Virus record (IMG/VR): IMGVR_UViG_3300047273_000021
Span: 1-39,006 of that record
Length of the DNA stretch: 39,006 nucleotides
Reading direction: 5' to 3' (one strand)
From: a virus
Each line of letters starts with the position of its first letter. Within the stretch, counting starts at the first letter, position 1. Shown piece by piece: positions 6,662-16,661 of this stretch. The notes below the pieces were generated by a model. It was given only the letters and a program-made list of their open reading frames with translations, was not told the DNA's origin and ran no database searches. A program made the position numbers and the translations under genes.

Positions 6662-9600
6662 ATTTACCGAATCCCTTACTTCCGAATGTATTTCCTGAAC
6701 CAAAACCACCTTTCTTTTTTGTTATTCCTCCACCAAACGGTTTGCTTCCAAATCCCGACTTAACTTCTTGCTTAGGAACATAATCATACAAGTCGTCTTT
6801 CATCTTTCTCTCCAAGATTTCTTTCTCCTTTTCAATCTTCTTCTCAGCTTGCTCAGCCTCGTACTCAGGAGATGCTGCTCCAAACTCTTGCTCATATAAA
6901 TCAGGAGCATAGCGTTTTAAATCAGTCTTGTTCTCATAACCGTGGAGTTTAGCTTTTTCTTTTGCCTTTTTCTTGGCAGCTTCTTTCGGAGCGTTATCAA
7001 GTTCTTTGTAAAGCTCATTCATCACAACCTTTCTTATGTCTTTGTAAAGTGGAACATATCCTAAATTACCTAAGACCTCAAGCGGGATTCTAATCTGAGT
7101 CTCATTCTTCCCTCTCTCAATAGCCTCTTCTTCTTTCTTCGGTGCTTCAAAAAGCTTGCGAGCAATCAAGTCAGATGTCTTTAATGCAGGGCCAAATGAA
7201 CCGCCCATATTGGTGACGAAATCAGTAAGGTTTACCTTTTGATTTTTCTTTGCTCTTGGTATGAATGTGAAAGAGATTGCATCTTCGTATGGGTCATACT
7301 CTCCATCTCTCAACCCTGTCAAGAACTCATCATTCATCTCCTCAACACCATAGTTGATAAGACCCTTGGTTAAGTTACCAAAGTCACGTCCAAGTATAAG
7401 ACCGGTACCTGTTGATGCGAGAGCTTGTCCAAACTTCTGCATAAATGTCTTCTCATCTTCAGGCTCCTCGTCATCTGTAACCAAGCTAACCAATCCATTA
7501 GCCAACATTGTAGACAACAATGAGTATGTTGTCATACGAATAGTCACGCCCGCAAGCATAGCAACACCTTGCTTACGAGTAATGGTTCCATTACCCATCG
7601 CAGCATATATACCCTGACGTGCAGTGGTGTATTCGTAGATGGCGAAGCGGGTCATAAAGCTATTGAAGTTGTTGAACCCTCTTAGGAATGCGCTTTGATT
7701 AGGCTTGTTGGTTCCTTTAAGGATTCCCATAAATGGATTGTCGGTAGCTCCTGTAAGTACAGACCTCTCATCAGCTTTGTCGCGAGCCGCATCAATGGCG
7801 TCTCTATGTTGTGACATATAAGCTTCATCATTGGCCGCAATCTTATCGAAGTCAACCTCTTGTCCTGTTTGGTTTTTGAACTCAGTAGCAAATGTTCCAA
7901 ACCATATAGGGCGCATAACCACCTTATCGGGAGTGGAGATTAACGAATCAGCTACAACTTCAACAAGATTCTTGTACTTCTTGAGTGAGAAATTGTAAAT
8001 CATATTCGCGTTACTCGTAACCTGATTCTGTGCAGTGTTTGACTTAACACCACTTGCCTGTCTTAGAATAGATGTATCAACAAATCTTCCTCCAAGTGTG
8101 TCACCGTGGAATAAACGGGTAGTTTGTTTACTACCTACATTGTCCATCACGCTAACTGATAGCGGAGACATAATGATTGAACGATACTTCACACCTTCAG
8201 CAAACGCTTTTGGGTCTGTGACCATAACGAATCCAATGTTGGATGCCAATTCAGCAGTAAACCTTGTTGTGCTTGCGAGAATTACTCGGTACCCTTGCTT
8301 GGATATGAAGTTCATCACCTCATCAGCAAATGAGTTAGTGATAAAGTTGTTTGTCAATACGTTCTGAACCACCTCTTCAAACGCTCCATTGATAGCGTTC
8401 AATATCTCTCTGTCTTGCTTTGAAAAATCACCCTGTTCCTCCATCATTCTTTCAGCCTCATTAAGCGTCTTTCTCGACGTGCGTATAGCTTCAGTCATAG
8501 TGAAGTCCAATAGTACAAATTTGGCCCCTCTCTGTGCGGATGCGAAGGCGTCAAAGTTTATTGGAGAAACCTTACCTGTTCTTGCAATCAATGATTGTGC
8601 TTTTGTGGATGGTCTGATTGAATTGTTATACTCATCAGCAGACTGTGTTCCTGTAGCTCTCTCATCAGGATTGTAATCGTGCATTACAGGAAGGTGAACA
8701 TAATTGTTCAACGCTTCAATTCTCTCACCTCTGATAACCGCTGCAGTGTACATTGCCATATCTCTCATACCATCGTTCACTTCACGGATAGTTGCAATGG
8801 CTTTTTTCTCTGCGCTATTGAAGTCATTGAACAAAGCATTCTTGTCAATCTCAATAACCTCTTTTCCGTTGTCTAAAACCGCAACAACAACACCATATTT
8901 ATCCAAGATATTCTCAAGCATTTGAGCATCACGCTCTTTGTACTTGGACTTACCTCTTCTAATGTGTTTAACCGTAGCTCTGATGTAGTCAGCGGCTGAG
9001 TTTACCTGTTTGCTTTCAGGGTTGGTGTCATACTCAAGCTGAACAAGGTAAGTCATCATTCTAAATGAAGCTTCCAATGTTTCGTTTATCTTGTATTTAT
9101 GAGACTTAGCTACCGCATCGTGTGCCTCATCCAACTTCTTATTCACCCTACCCATTGCTGACTCAAACGCAGCGTGACCTTCAGCTAATCTCTCAAATAC
9201 AGAGCTGAAGATTGTCTTGGTTTTGAAATCACCAAATAGTTGGTCAATGAAATACAATGGACTGCGACGAACCATCTCGAGCGTAGCATCTTTACCTGTG
9301 AAAATTGACTTGAATCTTGCATACAATTTAGAGAACTTCAATGGCTCTCCACTTTTGATTCCTTTTACCAAATTCTCAGCATCCTGCAAGTCGTTCAATT
9401 TCTCCAATGTCAACTGAGCATAGTGAGGGAAATACCCATTGTTGATATTGTCAATCAACTTGGCCACGTTGTTCAACTGAGATATGGTCATCTTGTTGAG
9501 CAAGCTTGGATTCAAAAGCTTCTTCAGTCTGTTAGCAGTATCTCTTTCATATCTTGATGGAAGGTCATTTGCATTTACAGTCAACCCTTGTATGCCATTG

Positions 9601-12600
9601 ATGATGCGTGTTTTCTCAGCTTGAATCTGAGCCTCTGTCATTGGTTCCTGTTGAACCTTAGGCAAGATAATTTTCTTGTACTTGCTCATAATCTTAGACT
9701 CATCCTCGCTAATCACTCCCTCTTTCACCATCTGAGCTACAGTCTTCGCATAATCTAACTTGCCTTTATCATTAATAACCTTGTCTTCGTACTCTTCAAA
9801 TCGAATAGCCAATTCCTCAGCCAACGATACTTCTTCATTAACCGCATCAAGTATCTCATTGGTGGTATTCACTACATCACTCACCTCAATAAGCGTAAGT
9901 ACCGCACCTTTGGCTCCGAACATATTAACCAATGAAAGATATTTATCAAGCACTGAGTCAGGGATAAGGTTCGGATTAATAGAGAACAAGCGAGTCAGTA
10001 TCGGGGCGGCAGCTTCAGCTACGCCAATCTTTGTTCTAACATTAGTTCTTGCAGTCTTTAACTTTCTGCGAGCGTCATCAATTTTCTTGTCATAGTTTGA
10101 ATCCTCAAACACATTGGTCATATAGTCAACAAACTTGTCAATCGAATCTTGATTGAACATATTCACATCAGCAAATCTTCTGATGATACTTGCCACCTGT
10201 CTGTTGGTTAGCTTACCTGCCAATACCAACTCCTTGATTTCTTTTGAGAGCTGCTTGCTGACTTTAACCCAAGCTATCTTAGCGGTCTTTGCACCACGCG
10301 CAAGGTCTCTGATTTGTTTCTTGAGAAGCTCCTTCTCAGTCATTGTAATCCTATTTACATCGGCTATTTCGCCAAGTATAATACGACCCTCACCCATAAA
10401 TATCTCTCTCTCAAGAGCGGGCGCAGACCTCTGACTTAATCCTAACTTCTTTCTAACCTCTCTAATCATTTTCTCACGCTGCACGTCTGTGGCTTTCTCG
10501 TAAACAAGAGACTTCATTACGTAGTTGATAACACCTTCAACCTTACGTTTCTTTGAAGCTCCTCTTTCCTCCATCTTAGCAATGATTTTATCAACTTCTC
10601 CCAAGACTCTATCAAATCCGGCTGCGATTTCCTCAGAGATAGTCACACGATTAGAAGCACCTTGCTCTTCAGCCATTGCTGCATCTATCTGCTCGGTGGT
10701 AAGACCTCTTCCTTCTAACACTTTTCTAATTGACTCTTCAGAGAACCCGTTTGCTCGGCCCATTTTGATGATACTCTCAGGAGTTTGTCTTGCGCTAAAC
10801 GCAACATCAGGATTGTTCATCGTGGTACCGTTTGGTGCCAATGGCTCACCGCTAAAAATATCAGCTAATGCAGTACCAATGAATTGTTCAAGAGTCATAT
10901 CCTGAATCTGCTCAGAAGTAAGCTCTCTTGATAACTTGAACTCACTCTTGATAAACGTAAAGACTGCGTTTAACCAATTAGTGAATCTTTGCTTCAATGA
11001 TTTCTCAGTAATCTCAGCTCCTTTATCACCAATAAGAATGGACACCATCTCGTTCAGAGCTCTCTTCTTATCACCATTGAGCTTTCTTAATTGCTCAGCA
11101 TACAAAGCCTTGATTTTGCTATCAGTCTTTATAGCCTGCTCAATGAGAGACACACCTTTAGCGTATAGCTCCTTACCACGTGTAGTAGTCTGCAAAAAGT
11201 TAGACCAAAGGTGTCCAAACTCGTGGATAGATGTGTTGAATAATTCTGATGTAGAGTTGTGAACTTCAGGGTTGATATAGATGTCACCATCAACAGTAAC
11301 ACCATAGATGACCATACCATTTTTGACAAACTTTCTAACCTTTTCAGAAGCCATTACATTGTCAAACATTTCCTTCTCTAAGTAAACCTTTGCATTTGGA
11401 AATGCTTTGTTCAAACGAGCAATAAGCTTATTGGCATTTTCTAAATCACCCTCTGCTAATTGCATCGCAACTTCAGACAAGCTTGCAGTTTGCTTTACCT
11501 CCTTCTCTTTCTGCTCCTTTTTAGTTTCCTCAACAATTCCTCTTGACTCTAAATAATTCGTCAATGTTTTAGGAGCCTTACCTTCATTACCATTGTCCCA
11601 AGTTGATTTATCAGCAGAGTCAACCTCTTGTTTGAATTGCATTACCTCATCCATAAAGGATTCAGTAAGTTTTGAATTTGGATTTAAGAAAGCATCGTAA
11701 TACTTCAAGCTTAATTCCTTAGCCTTATTACGAAGAGCTTCGTCAACATTGAAATCTCTTTGAATCTCGTAGAAATAGTGGCCAAGATTATCAGGTATAG
11801 CCCAACCAAGTCTTGATTGAACCTGTTGCAATCTCTCCTTGGCTTTGTTTTGACTCTCTTCTTTGCTTACACCACCTTTATCTCCCGTGAAAGACTCTAC
11901 ACCATCCTTAGCTAAGTATCCCTCAATAGTCATTACTTGCATTTCAGCAATCTCACCATTGGGAGTTCTGATTTCAATAAGTCTTTTTGGATAACCTAAA
12001 TCTGTTGGCTCATTGATACGTCTAAGATTTCCTAAATCTTCTTCAGCAACAGGGAATTGATTATTGATAGACTCAAATACTTTGTTTGCATCTTCTTCAG
12101 ACTCAACAATAATGTTTACACGAGCACCATCACCTAATCTTTCAGAGAAAGACCCGTACCAACGTAGAGTTTTAATTGAAGCACGTGCAGGTCTTTTGAT
12201 AGGGAATGTAGATATAAACCCTTTCAATCCTTTAATGGCATTTCGTGCTATATCTTCAACCTCTGTTTTAGATTGTTCGTAAGCACTTTTCTTTGACTCG
12301 AATGTATCTTCAAGAGACCTTATTACAATCTTTGATAACGCTTCAAATCTTGCTTGTTCTTCAGGGGAAAGTTTCTCTCCTCTTTTCTCAAGCTCAATTT
12401 GTTTTTCACGAAGCTTTCCAAGTTCTAATCCGAACTTTTCAGCCTCCGCTATCCCTTGTTTGAACGTTTCAAGAACGTCACTTCTGTCGTATTCTCTTGT
12501 CTGTTCTGACTTGGGGTTGGTGTGCCCAATGTATTTTGATTTTTTAATCCGAATATCGAGTTTGCCATTTCCAACGCCTCCGAGTACGTCATCGATTGCG

Positions 12601-15600
12601 CTTTTTGCTCCTTTGAGTTTTGATTCATAATCTTCTTTTTTTGCTTGTTGCTCTTCTTCTTGTGACAGTTTTCCTTCAGGATATGAAAGAACTGATATTG
12701 TTACTTCCTCATTGTTAATGCTAAACGCATCTACACCATTTTGTTGTAGCTTGTTGCTAATTTCTGCAACTTGCTCATCAGTTAGTGGAGTTGCAAATTT
12801 ATATGAAATCTGAGGATAAGTGGTTGTCTTATCAGCTTCATTGAACACAGTAAGTGGGAATGGAATTTTTCCCTCTCTAATATCCTGCTCCTGCTCAGAC
12901 GCCATCTCTAATATAAACGCATCTTGAGAATACTTTTCAGCAAAGTCAAATAGCATTTCACTTACAGAGTTTGTATCTGCATCTTTCGATATACTAAGAG
13001 TCATATTAAATGATGGCTCAAACATACCGTCCCATAACCCTGTTTTAGGAGTAGAAAATCTAACACTAACGCCTTTTATTTTTGATACTGCGTTGACAAT
13101 TTCTTGCTGAGCTTCATTAAGAATTTTATTCTCCAACTCTTTTATCTGAGCGAGGGCATCCTTGCTTTTGTTTTTAGCATACGATTTAACCAACTTGTCA
13201 TACTTCAAAGACATTTCCTTTATCTTCTTAGTGACAGGGCTAAATGCGCGGACAGTTGCCGGAGTAATCAACGTGCTAACTACACGATTGTAAGACGGAA
13301 CAATATCTGCTTTGAAGTCAGCCATTGAGAAACTTCCAAACATATTAGTCTCCTTGGGTAAGAAAGCTTCTTTGTTCTCTTTTATCTCCCTTCCTGACAC
13401 TGTGTATGTGTAAGCTCTTCCCTCTAACTCTACTGTTTTCTTCTTACCAATAGGCAAGCCTAATATCTTCTTTCTAACAGTTGCGGTGATTGGCTCATAT
13501 TCACGGACGTTATCTCTGAACTGCTCAGGAACGTCTTCCAAATTGGTTGCCTCAAAACTGTAGTATTCATTGTCGTTGAGATTGTCAATCCAATCTCCTT
13601 TCTCTTCCTCAGCTACCATCTCCTCAAGAGTTCTTGTCTCTGCCTCTTGGTCGATTTGTGTCTTCAAAGACACGGTTACTGCGTCAAGAACACTCTGTTG
13701 CCAATCTGTTCTGTTTTCTTCAGGAACCATCTGTACTTGATGGTATAGATTAGAGAGCATATTCTCATTACCCATTACAGGCGTCTCTGTGCCATCTTCT
13801 TGAGTAAAGGTTATGGTAGTCCTCTCTCCTGCAGGAAGTGATTCTAATGCTGACGTGGTAGCCTCAGGTGTAGCCAATACAGATGGACCCTCTGCTTGTT
13901 GTTGTCTTTGTGCGTTAGCAATAGCTTCGTTCACCTTTTCGTTTAACGCATCCAATTCAGTCTGTGCTTCTTGAAATGGTATAAGCTCATCGTTAATCAT
14001 CACCGCTAACGGGTCTACACCTTCGGGGGTAGTAGAAATAGACTGCTCAATAGCTTGTTCAAGGGAAGTCTTTCTCTTTTCTTCTTCCTCAGTAAGAACC
14101 TGTATCTTATTTCCTATTGGTCCTGTTGATGGCGCACCTTCGGGAGCAACTTCAGGCTGATTGGTAAGAGCCTCCAACTCACTGTCGATTGCTTCGATAC
14201 GAGCTCTCTGCTTCTTGGTCAACGCATCATCCTTATCTTTTATTTGCTCCTTCAAATCTCTCTTTTCTTTCAAGAGATTCATAGCTTCCTTTTTGCCCTC
14301 TATACTCAATCCTTCAGGTTCAGGAATACTCCTATATAGACCAACTGAATTTCTGTAGTCGTTAAGCTTTTGCTTGGCTTCTTTTGCAGTTACAACACCT
14401 GTAGATACTTGCTCCTTCAGTTTTATGATATAAGCTTCTTGAACCTTCTCATCATTTGCAATAGCCTCGAAAGCTTCAAACTGAGCGTTACTCATAGACT
14501 TGTATCCCTTTTGAGTATAAGCTGCGCCTATAGCTCCGGGAACACCTAATACAAAACCACCGACTGCTTCTTGAGCACCGGCTTTTGCAATGTCTTTAAT
14601 GTATTCTGCCGACATAAAATCAGGAGTCTGAAACATCTCCTTCTCTTTTGCCATATTGTAAATATCCTTCACTGCGTATTCAACTATCTGTTGAGCCGCC
14701 CCTGTCTCAGCTTCAGCAAGACCTGCTCCAACCAATGTCAACGCAGCTCTACCACCCATTGACTCAATCTCATTCTTTACAAGCTCACCAAAAGTCTTTG
14801 CGGTAGTAGTAGAACCCGCTTTACCCATAGCACCAAGAACAATTCTGTTCATTAAACCTTTGTTGGATATGATGTTTCTAAGACCTAATGATTCAAGTGC
14901 CGCTGAAGCAATACCGATTGGGGCAACTACTGCAAGCTTTTCACTTTCAGAGATGTTGTCAAACTCAGGGTTCTTAGACATCTCCTCATATACTGCATCA
15001 GATGTTTGCCCATACATTTGAGCGGTTCTTTGAGCCCATCCTACAACAGAACTGCTACCTACCATAGCAGGCAGTGACTTTGCCACTCCCAATATAGCTC
15101 CTCCCCAAAAACCTTCTTCTTTTGTTCTGCTCCACTCTACACTTGTATCATCATTACCATAAACAATACGAGACCCTTGTCTAATTGCGGGAAGTAAGTT
15201 TATCTTCAAGTCTTTTTTAATGTCATCGTTTGACTTGTCAACAATCAATTCTCTTTGATAATCAGTCAAACTATTATACCATTCTTGGTATGACTGACCC
15301 GCTTGTGGCATTGGTATAAGTTGAGTCCCTTTCTGCTCATTTACTCTCAAAGCGTTTGAAACTGCCAAGCTTGTCTTAGCGTCTTCTATTGCATTTCCTG
15401 TAGAGTTTCCGGTCTGAACATTTTGAGCCATCTCATCCATACTCACGCCACCGGTATATTTGCTAAAAGCGGCATCGATAAACAAGTTAACTGTACCGGC
15501 AGACATCGAGCCAATACCTTCTGTTATAGCGTTCCAAATACCTGTCGACCACTCACCTTGCTCAGCCTTCATCAATGAGTATTTACCAACTGAATTGTCT

Positions 15601-16637
15601 AACAACGTAGCGTTAGTCTTTAGTTGCTCCTCTTGATTAAGAAGTTCTTGATATGTGTTTTTAAGATTTCTTTTCATCTGTAAAAGAGTGTTGTACTCAT
15701 CTACATTTTCAGGCTTGTTTCTTTCCTCAACTCTCATAGAGTTTAAAGCTTTCAATCTTTCCTCTATGTATGTTTTTTCCTTTAAGAAAACACCCGTTTC
15801 ATTTTTAAATTTCTCAGCGGACTCATTTAGCTTGGCATACTCTGAATCAATTTCTTCTTGACTCTGATACTTTCTATTTGCGTCTTTGTATTGGCTTTCT
15901 AATTTTGCCAATCCACTCATCTGAGTATTTTCTTTTATCCAATTTCTAAGTTCTTCAGCAGTAGACTCGGCCCCTATACCAAATGCGGGGTCTAAAGAGA
16001 ACTCTTTTGTCTGACCATTAGGGGCAGTAGCAACCATCCAATCACCTGTCATTCCCGACTCTTCAAATTTGAACCCCATCGGGCCAAACTGATAGTTCAT
16101 TTGAGGAACAACTGCCTCTTCAGTTCTATCTATAAAATCTCCCGTGATTGTATTGAGTGACGATTTAAAAAACTCAGGCGCATTCTCTTGTTCTTCTGCT
16201 AACTTTTTCTGAGTAGCAAAAAAATCTTTTTCTTTTGGAATGCCCAAAGCCACTTGAGTGGTCTCAGCAGGGGCTTCAATCTTTATATTGCGTAAGTCCT
16301 CAGCGGTTGGAAGAGGAAGAGACCGCGAAGCCGAAGAAGAAGCGTCCGAAGGTGATACCATAGTACCTGACATAACGCCCTGTACTTGTTCCATAACTCC
16401 CGGCTCCTCTTTTTTTTTTAATTCCTCCTGTGGTTGAACAGGCATAGCTCCGCCAACACCCATCAATGTTTTAAAAGCGTTGATGTCTTTTTTGTAACCT
16501 GTATTTACAAATAATCCATAAGCATCTTGCAATGCGTCAGGATTCGAGTTTATTAGTTGCTTGAACTCTTCATAAGACTTTTTGTAACCTGTGCTTACAA
16601 ACAAGTTATAGGCATCTCTGATTGCTTCTTCATTCAT
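6660..16637 (-). CDS. Giant multidomain virion (polyvalent/ejection-type) protein with metallopeptidase and RelA/SpoT-like domains
   Basis: This 3325-residue protein takes a quarter of the window and is the last gene of the late operon, where podoviruses encode their large internal ejection protein. Visible parts in order: two 30-residue repeats at 8-29 and 38-59; coiled-coil regions; glycine/alanine-rich amphipathic or membrane-like segments at roughly 500-720; a glutamate-rich linker; a RelA/SpoT-like domain at about 1475-1575 (D1503, Y1549, E1565); a zinc metallopeptidase HEFGH at 1805-1809 preceded by GDIYINPEV, with a possible third ligand in LNEMVS; long helical regions; hydrophobic helices near 3020-3055 (GVAMLAGVTIRMTTYSLL); and a basic tail rich in GFG. 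The architecture matches the phage 'polyvalent protein' class (large proteins injected with DNA). That it is packaged and injected is inference. A 16-base inverted repeat shared with other loci lies at 13658-13673. Confidence 0.85.
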   Translation of the reverse strand: MNEEAIRDAYNLFVSTGYKKSYEEFKQLINSNPDALQDAYGLFVNTGYKKDINAFKTLMGVGGAMPVQPQEELKKKEEPGVMEQVQGVMSGTMVSPSDASSSASRSLPLPTAEDLRNIKIEAPAETTQVALGIPKEKDFFATQKKLAEEQENAPEFFKSSLNTITGDFIDRTEEAVVPQMNYQFGPMGFKFEESGMTGDWMVATAPNGQTKEFSLDPAFGIGAESTAEELRNWIKENTQMSGLAKLESQYKDANRKYQSQEEIDSEYAKLNESAEKFKNETGVFLKEKTYIEERLKALNSMRVEERNKPENVDEYNTLLQMKRNLKNTYQELLNQEEQLKTNATLLDNSVGKYSLMKAEQGEWSTGIWNAITEGIGSMSAGTVNLFIDAAFSKYTGGVSMDEMAQNVQTGNSTGNAIEDAKTSLAVSNALRVNEQKGTQLIPMPQAGQSYQEWYNSLTDYQRELIVDKSNDDIKKDLKINLLPAIRQGSRIVYGNDDTSVEWSRTKEEGFWGGAILGVAKSLPAMVGSSSVVGWAQRTAQMYGQTSDAVYEEMSKNPEFDNISESEKLAVVAPIGIASAALESLGLRNIISNKGLMNRIVLGAMGKAGSTTTAKTFGELVKNEIESMGGRAALTLVGAGLAEAETGAAQQIVEYAVKDIYNMAKEKEMFQTPDFMSAEYIKDIAKAGAQEAVGGFVLGVPGAIGAAYTQKGYKSMSNAQFEAFEAIANDEKVQEAYIIKLKEQVSTGVVTAKEAKQKLNDYRNSVGLYRSIPEPEGLSIEGKKEAMNLLKEKRDLKEQIKDKDDALTKKQRARIEAIDSELEALTNQPEVAPEGAPSTGPIGNKIQVLTEEEEKRKTSLEQAIEQSISTTPEGVDPLAVMINDELIPFQEAQTELDALNEKVNEAIANAQRQQQAEGPSVLATPEATTSALESLPAGERTTITFTQEDGTETPVMGNENMLSNLYHQVQMVPEENRTDWQQSVLDAVTVSLKTQIDQEAETRTLEEMVAEEEKGDWIDNLNDNEYYSFEATNLEDVPEQFRDNVREYEPITATVRKKILGLPIGKKKTVELEGRAYTYTVSGREIKENKEAFLPKETNMFGSFSMADFKADIVPSYNRVVSTLITPATVRAFSPVTKKIKEMSLKYDKLVKSYAKNKSKDALAQIKELENKILNEAQQEIVNAVSKIKGVSVRFSTPKTGLWDGMFEPSFNMTLSISKDADTNSVSEMLFDFAEKYSQDAFILEMASEQEQDIREGKIPFPLTVFNEADKTTTYPQISYKFATPLTDEQVAEISNKLQQNGVDAFSINNEEVTISVLSYPEGKLSQEEEQQAKKEDYESKLKGAKSAIDDVLGGVGNGKLDIRIKKSKYIGHTNPKSEQTREYDRSDVLETFKQGIAEAEKFGLELGKLREKQIELEKRGEKLSPEEQARFEALSKIVIRSLEDTFESKKSAYEQSKTEVEDIARNAIKGLKGFISTFPIKRPARASIKTLRWYGSFSERLGDGARVNIIVESEEDANKVFESINNQFPVAEEDLGNLRRINEPTDLGYPKRLIEIRTPNGEIAEMQVMTIEGYLAKDGVESFTGDKGGVSKEESQNKAKERLQQVQSRLGWAIPDNLGHYFYEIQRDFNVDEALRNKAKELSLKYYDAFLNPNSKLTESFMDEVMQFKQEVDSADKSTWDNGNEGKAPKTLTNYLESRGIVEETKKEQKEKEVKQTASLSEVAMQLAEGDLENANKLIARLNKAFPNAKVYLEKEMFDNVMASEKVRKFVKNGMVIYGVTVDGDIYINPEVHNSTSELFNTSIHEFGHLWSNFLQTTTRGKELYAKGVSLIEQAIKTDSKIKALYAEQLRKLNGDKKRALNEMVSILIGDKGAEITEKSLKQRFTNWLNAVFTFIKSEFKLSRELTSEQIQDMTLEQFIGTALADIFSGEPLAPNGTTMNNPDVAFSARQTPESIIKMGRANGFSEESIRKVLEGRGLTTEQIDAAMAEEQGASNRVTISEEIAAGFDRVLGEVDKIIAKMEERGASKKRKVEGVINYVMKSLVYEKATDVQREKMIREVRKKLGLSQRSAPALEREIFMGEGRIILGEIADVNRITMTEKELLKKQIRDLARGAKTAKIAWVKVSKQLSKEIKELVLAGKLTNRQVASIIRRFADVNMFNQDSIDKFVDYMTNVFEDSNYDKKIDDARRKLKTARTNVRTKIGVAEAAAPILTRLFSINPNLIPDSVLDKYLSLVNMFGAKGAVLTLIEVSDVVNTTNEILDAVNEEVSLAEELAIRFEEYEDKVINDKGKLDYAKTVAQMVKEGVISEDESKIMSKYKKIILPKVQQEPMTEAQIQAEKTRIINGIQGLTVNANDLPSRYERDTANRLKKLLNPSLLNKMTISQLNNVAKLIDNINNGYFPHYAQLTLEKLNDLQDAENLVKGIKSGEPLKFSKLYARFKSIFTGKDATLEMVRRSPLYFIDQLFGDFKTKTIFSSVFERLAEGHAAFESAMGRVNKKLDEAHDAVAKSHKYKINETLEASFRMMTYLVQLEYDTNPESKQVNSAADYIRATVKHIRRGKSKYKERDAQMLENILDKYGVVVAVLDNGKEVIEIDKNALFNDFNSAEKKAIATIREVNDGMRDMAMYTAAVIRGERIEALNNYVHLPVMHDYNPDERATGTQSADEYNNSIRPSTKAQSLIARTGKVSPINFDAFASAQRGAKFVLLDFTMTEAIRTSRKTLNEAERMMEEQGDFSKQDREILNAINGAFEEVVQNVLTNNFITNSFADEVMNFISKQGYRVILASTTRFTAELASNIGFVMVTDPKAFAEGVKYRSIIMSPLSVSVMDNVGSKQTTRLFHGDTLGGRFVDTSILRQASGVKSNTAQNQVTSNANMIYNFSLKKYKNLVEVVADSLISTPDKVVMRPIWFGTFATEFKNQTGQEVDFDKIAANDEAYMSQHRDAIDAARDKADERSVLTGATDNPFMGILKGTNKPNQSAFLRGFNNFNSFMTRFAIYEYTTARQGIYAAMGNGTITRKQGVAMLAGVTIRMTTYSLLSTMLANGLVSLVTDDEEPEDEKTFMQKFGQALASTGTGLILGRDFGNLTKGLINYGVEEMNDEFLTGLRDGEYDPYEDAISFTFIPRAKKNQKVNLTDFVTNMGGSFGPALKTSDLIARKLFEAPKKEEEAIERGKNETQIRIPLEVLGNLGYVPLYKDIRKVVMNELYKELDNAPKEAAKKKAKEKAKLHGYENKTDLKRYAPDLYEQEFGAASPEYEAEQAEKKIEKEKEILERKMKDDLYDYVPKQEVKSGFGSKPFGGGITKKKGGFGSGNTFGSKGFGK
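13658..13673 (-). repeat. Shared 16-base inverted motif, copy 2 (in giant gene)
   Basis: Reverse-strand copy of GTGTCTTTGAAGACAC; encodes VSLKT in the giant protein, a different reading frame from copy 1. Confidence 0.9.
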
Positions 16638-16661
16638 ATCCCAAATGTACTACTATTCTTA

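Noticed and set aside
9760-10905. Several Ser/Leu/Ile-rich + strand frames opposite the giant gene
   Set aside because: They mirror the codon pattern of the - strand gene and resemble no proteins; best explained as antisense shadows.
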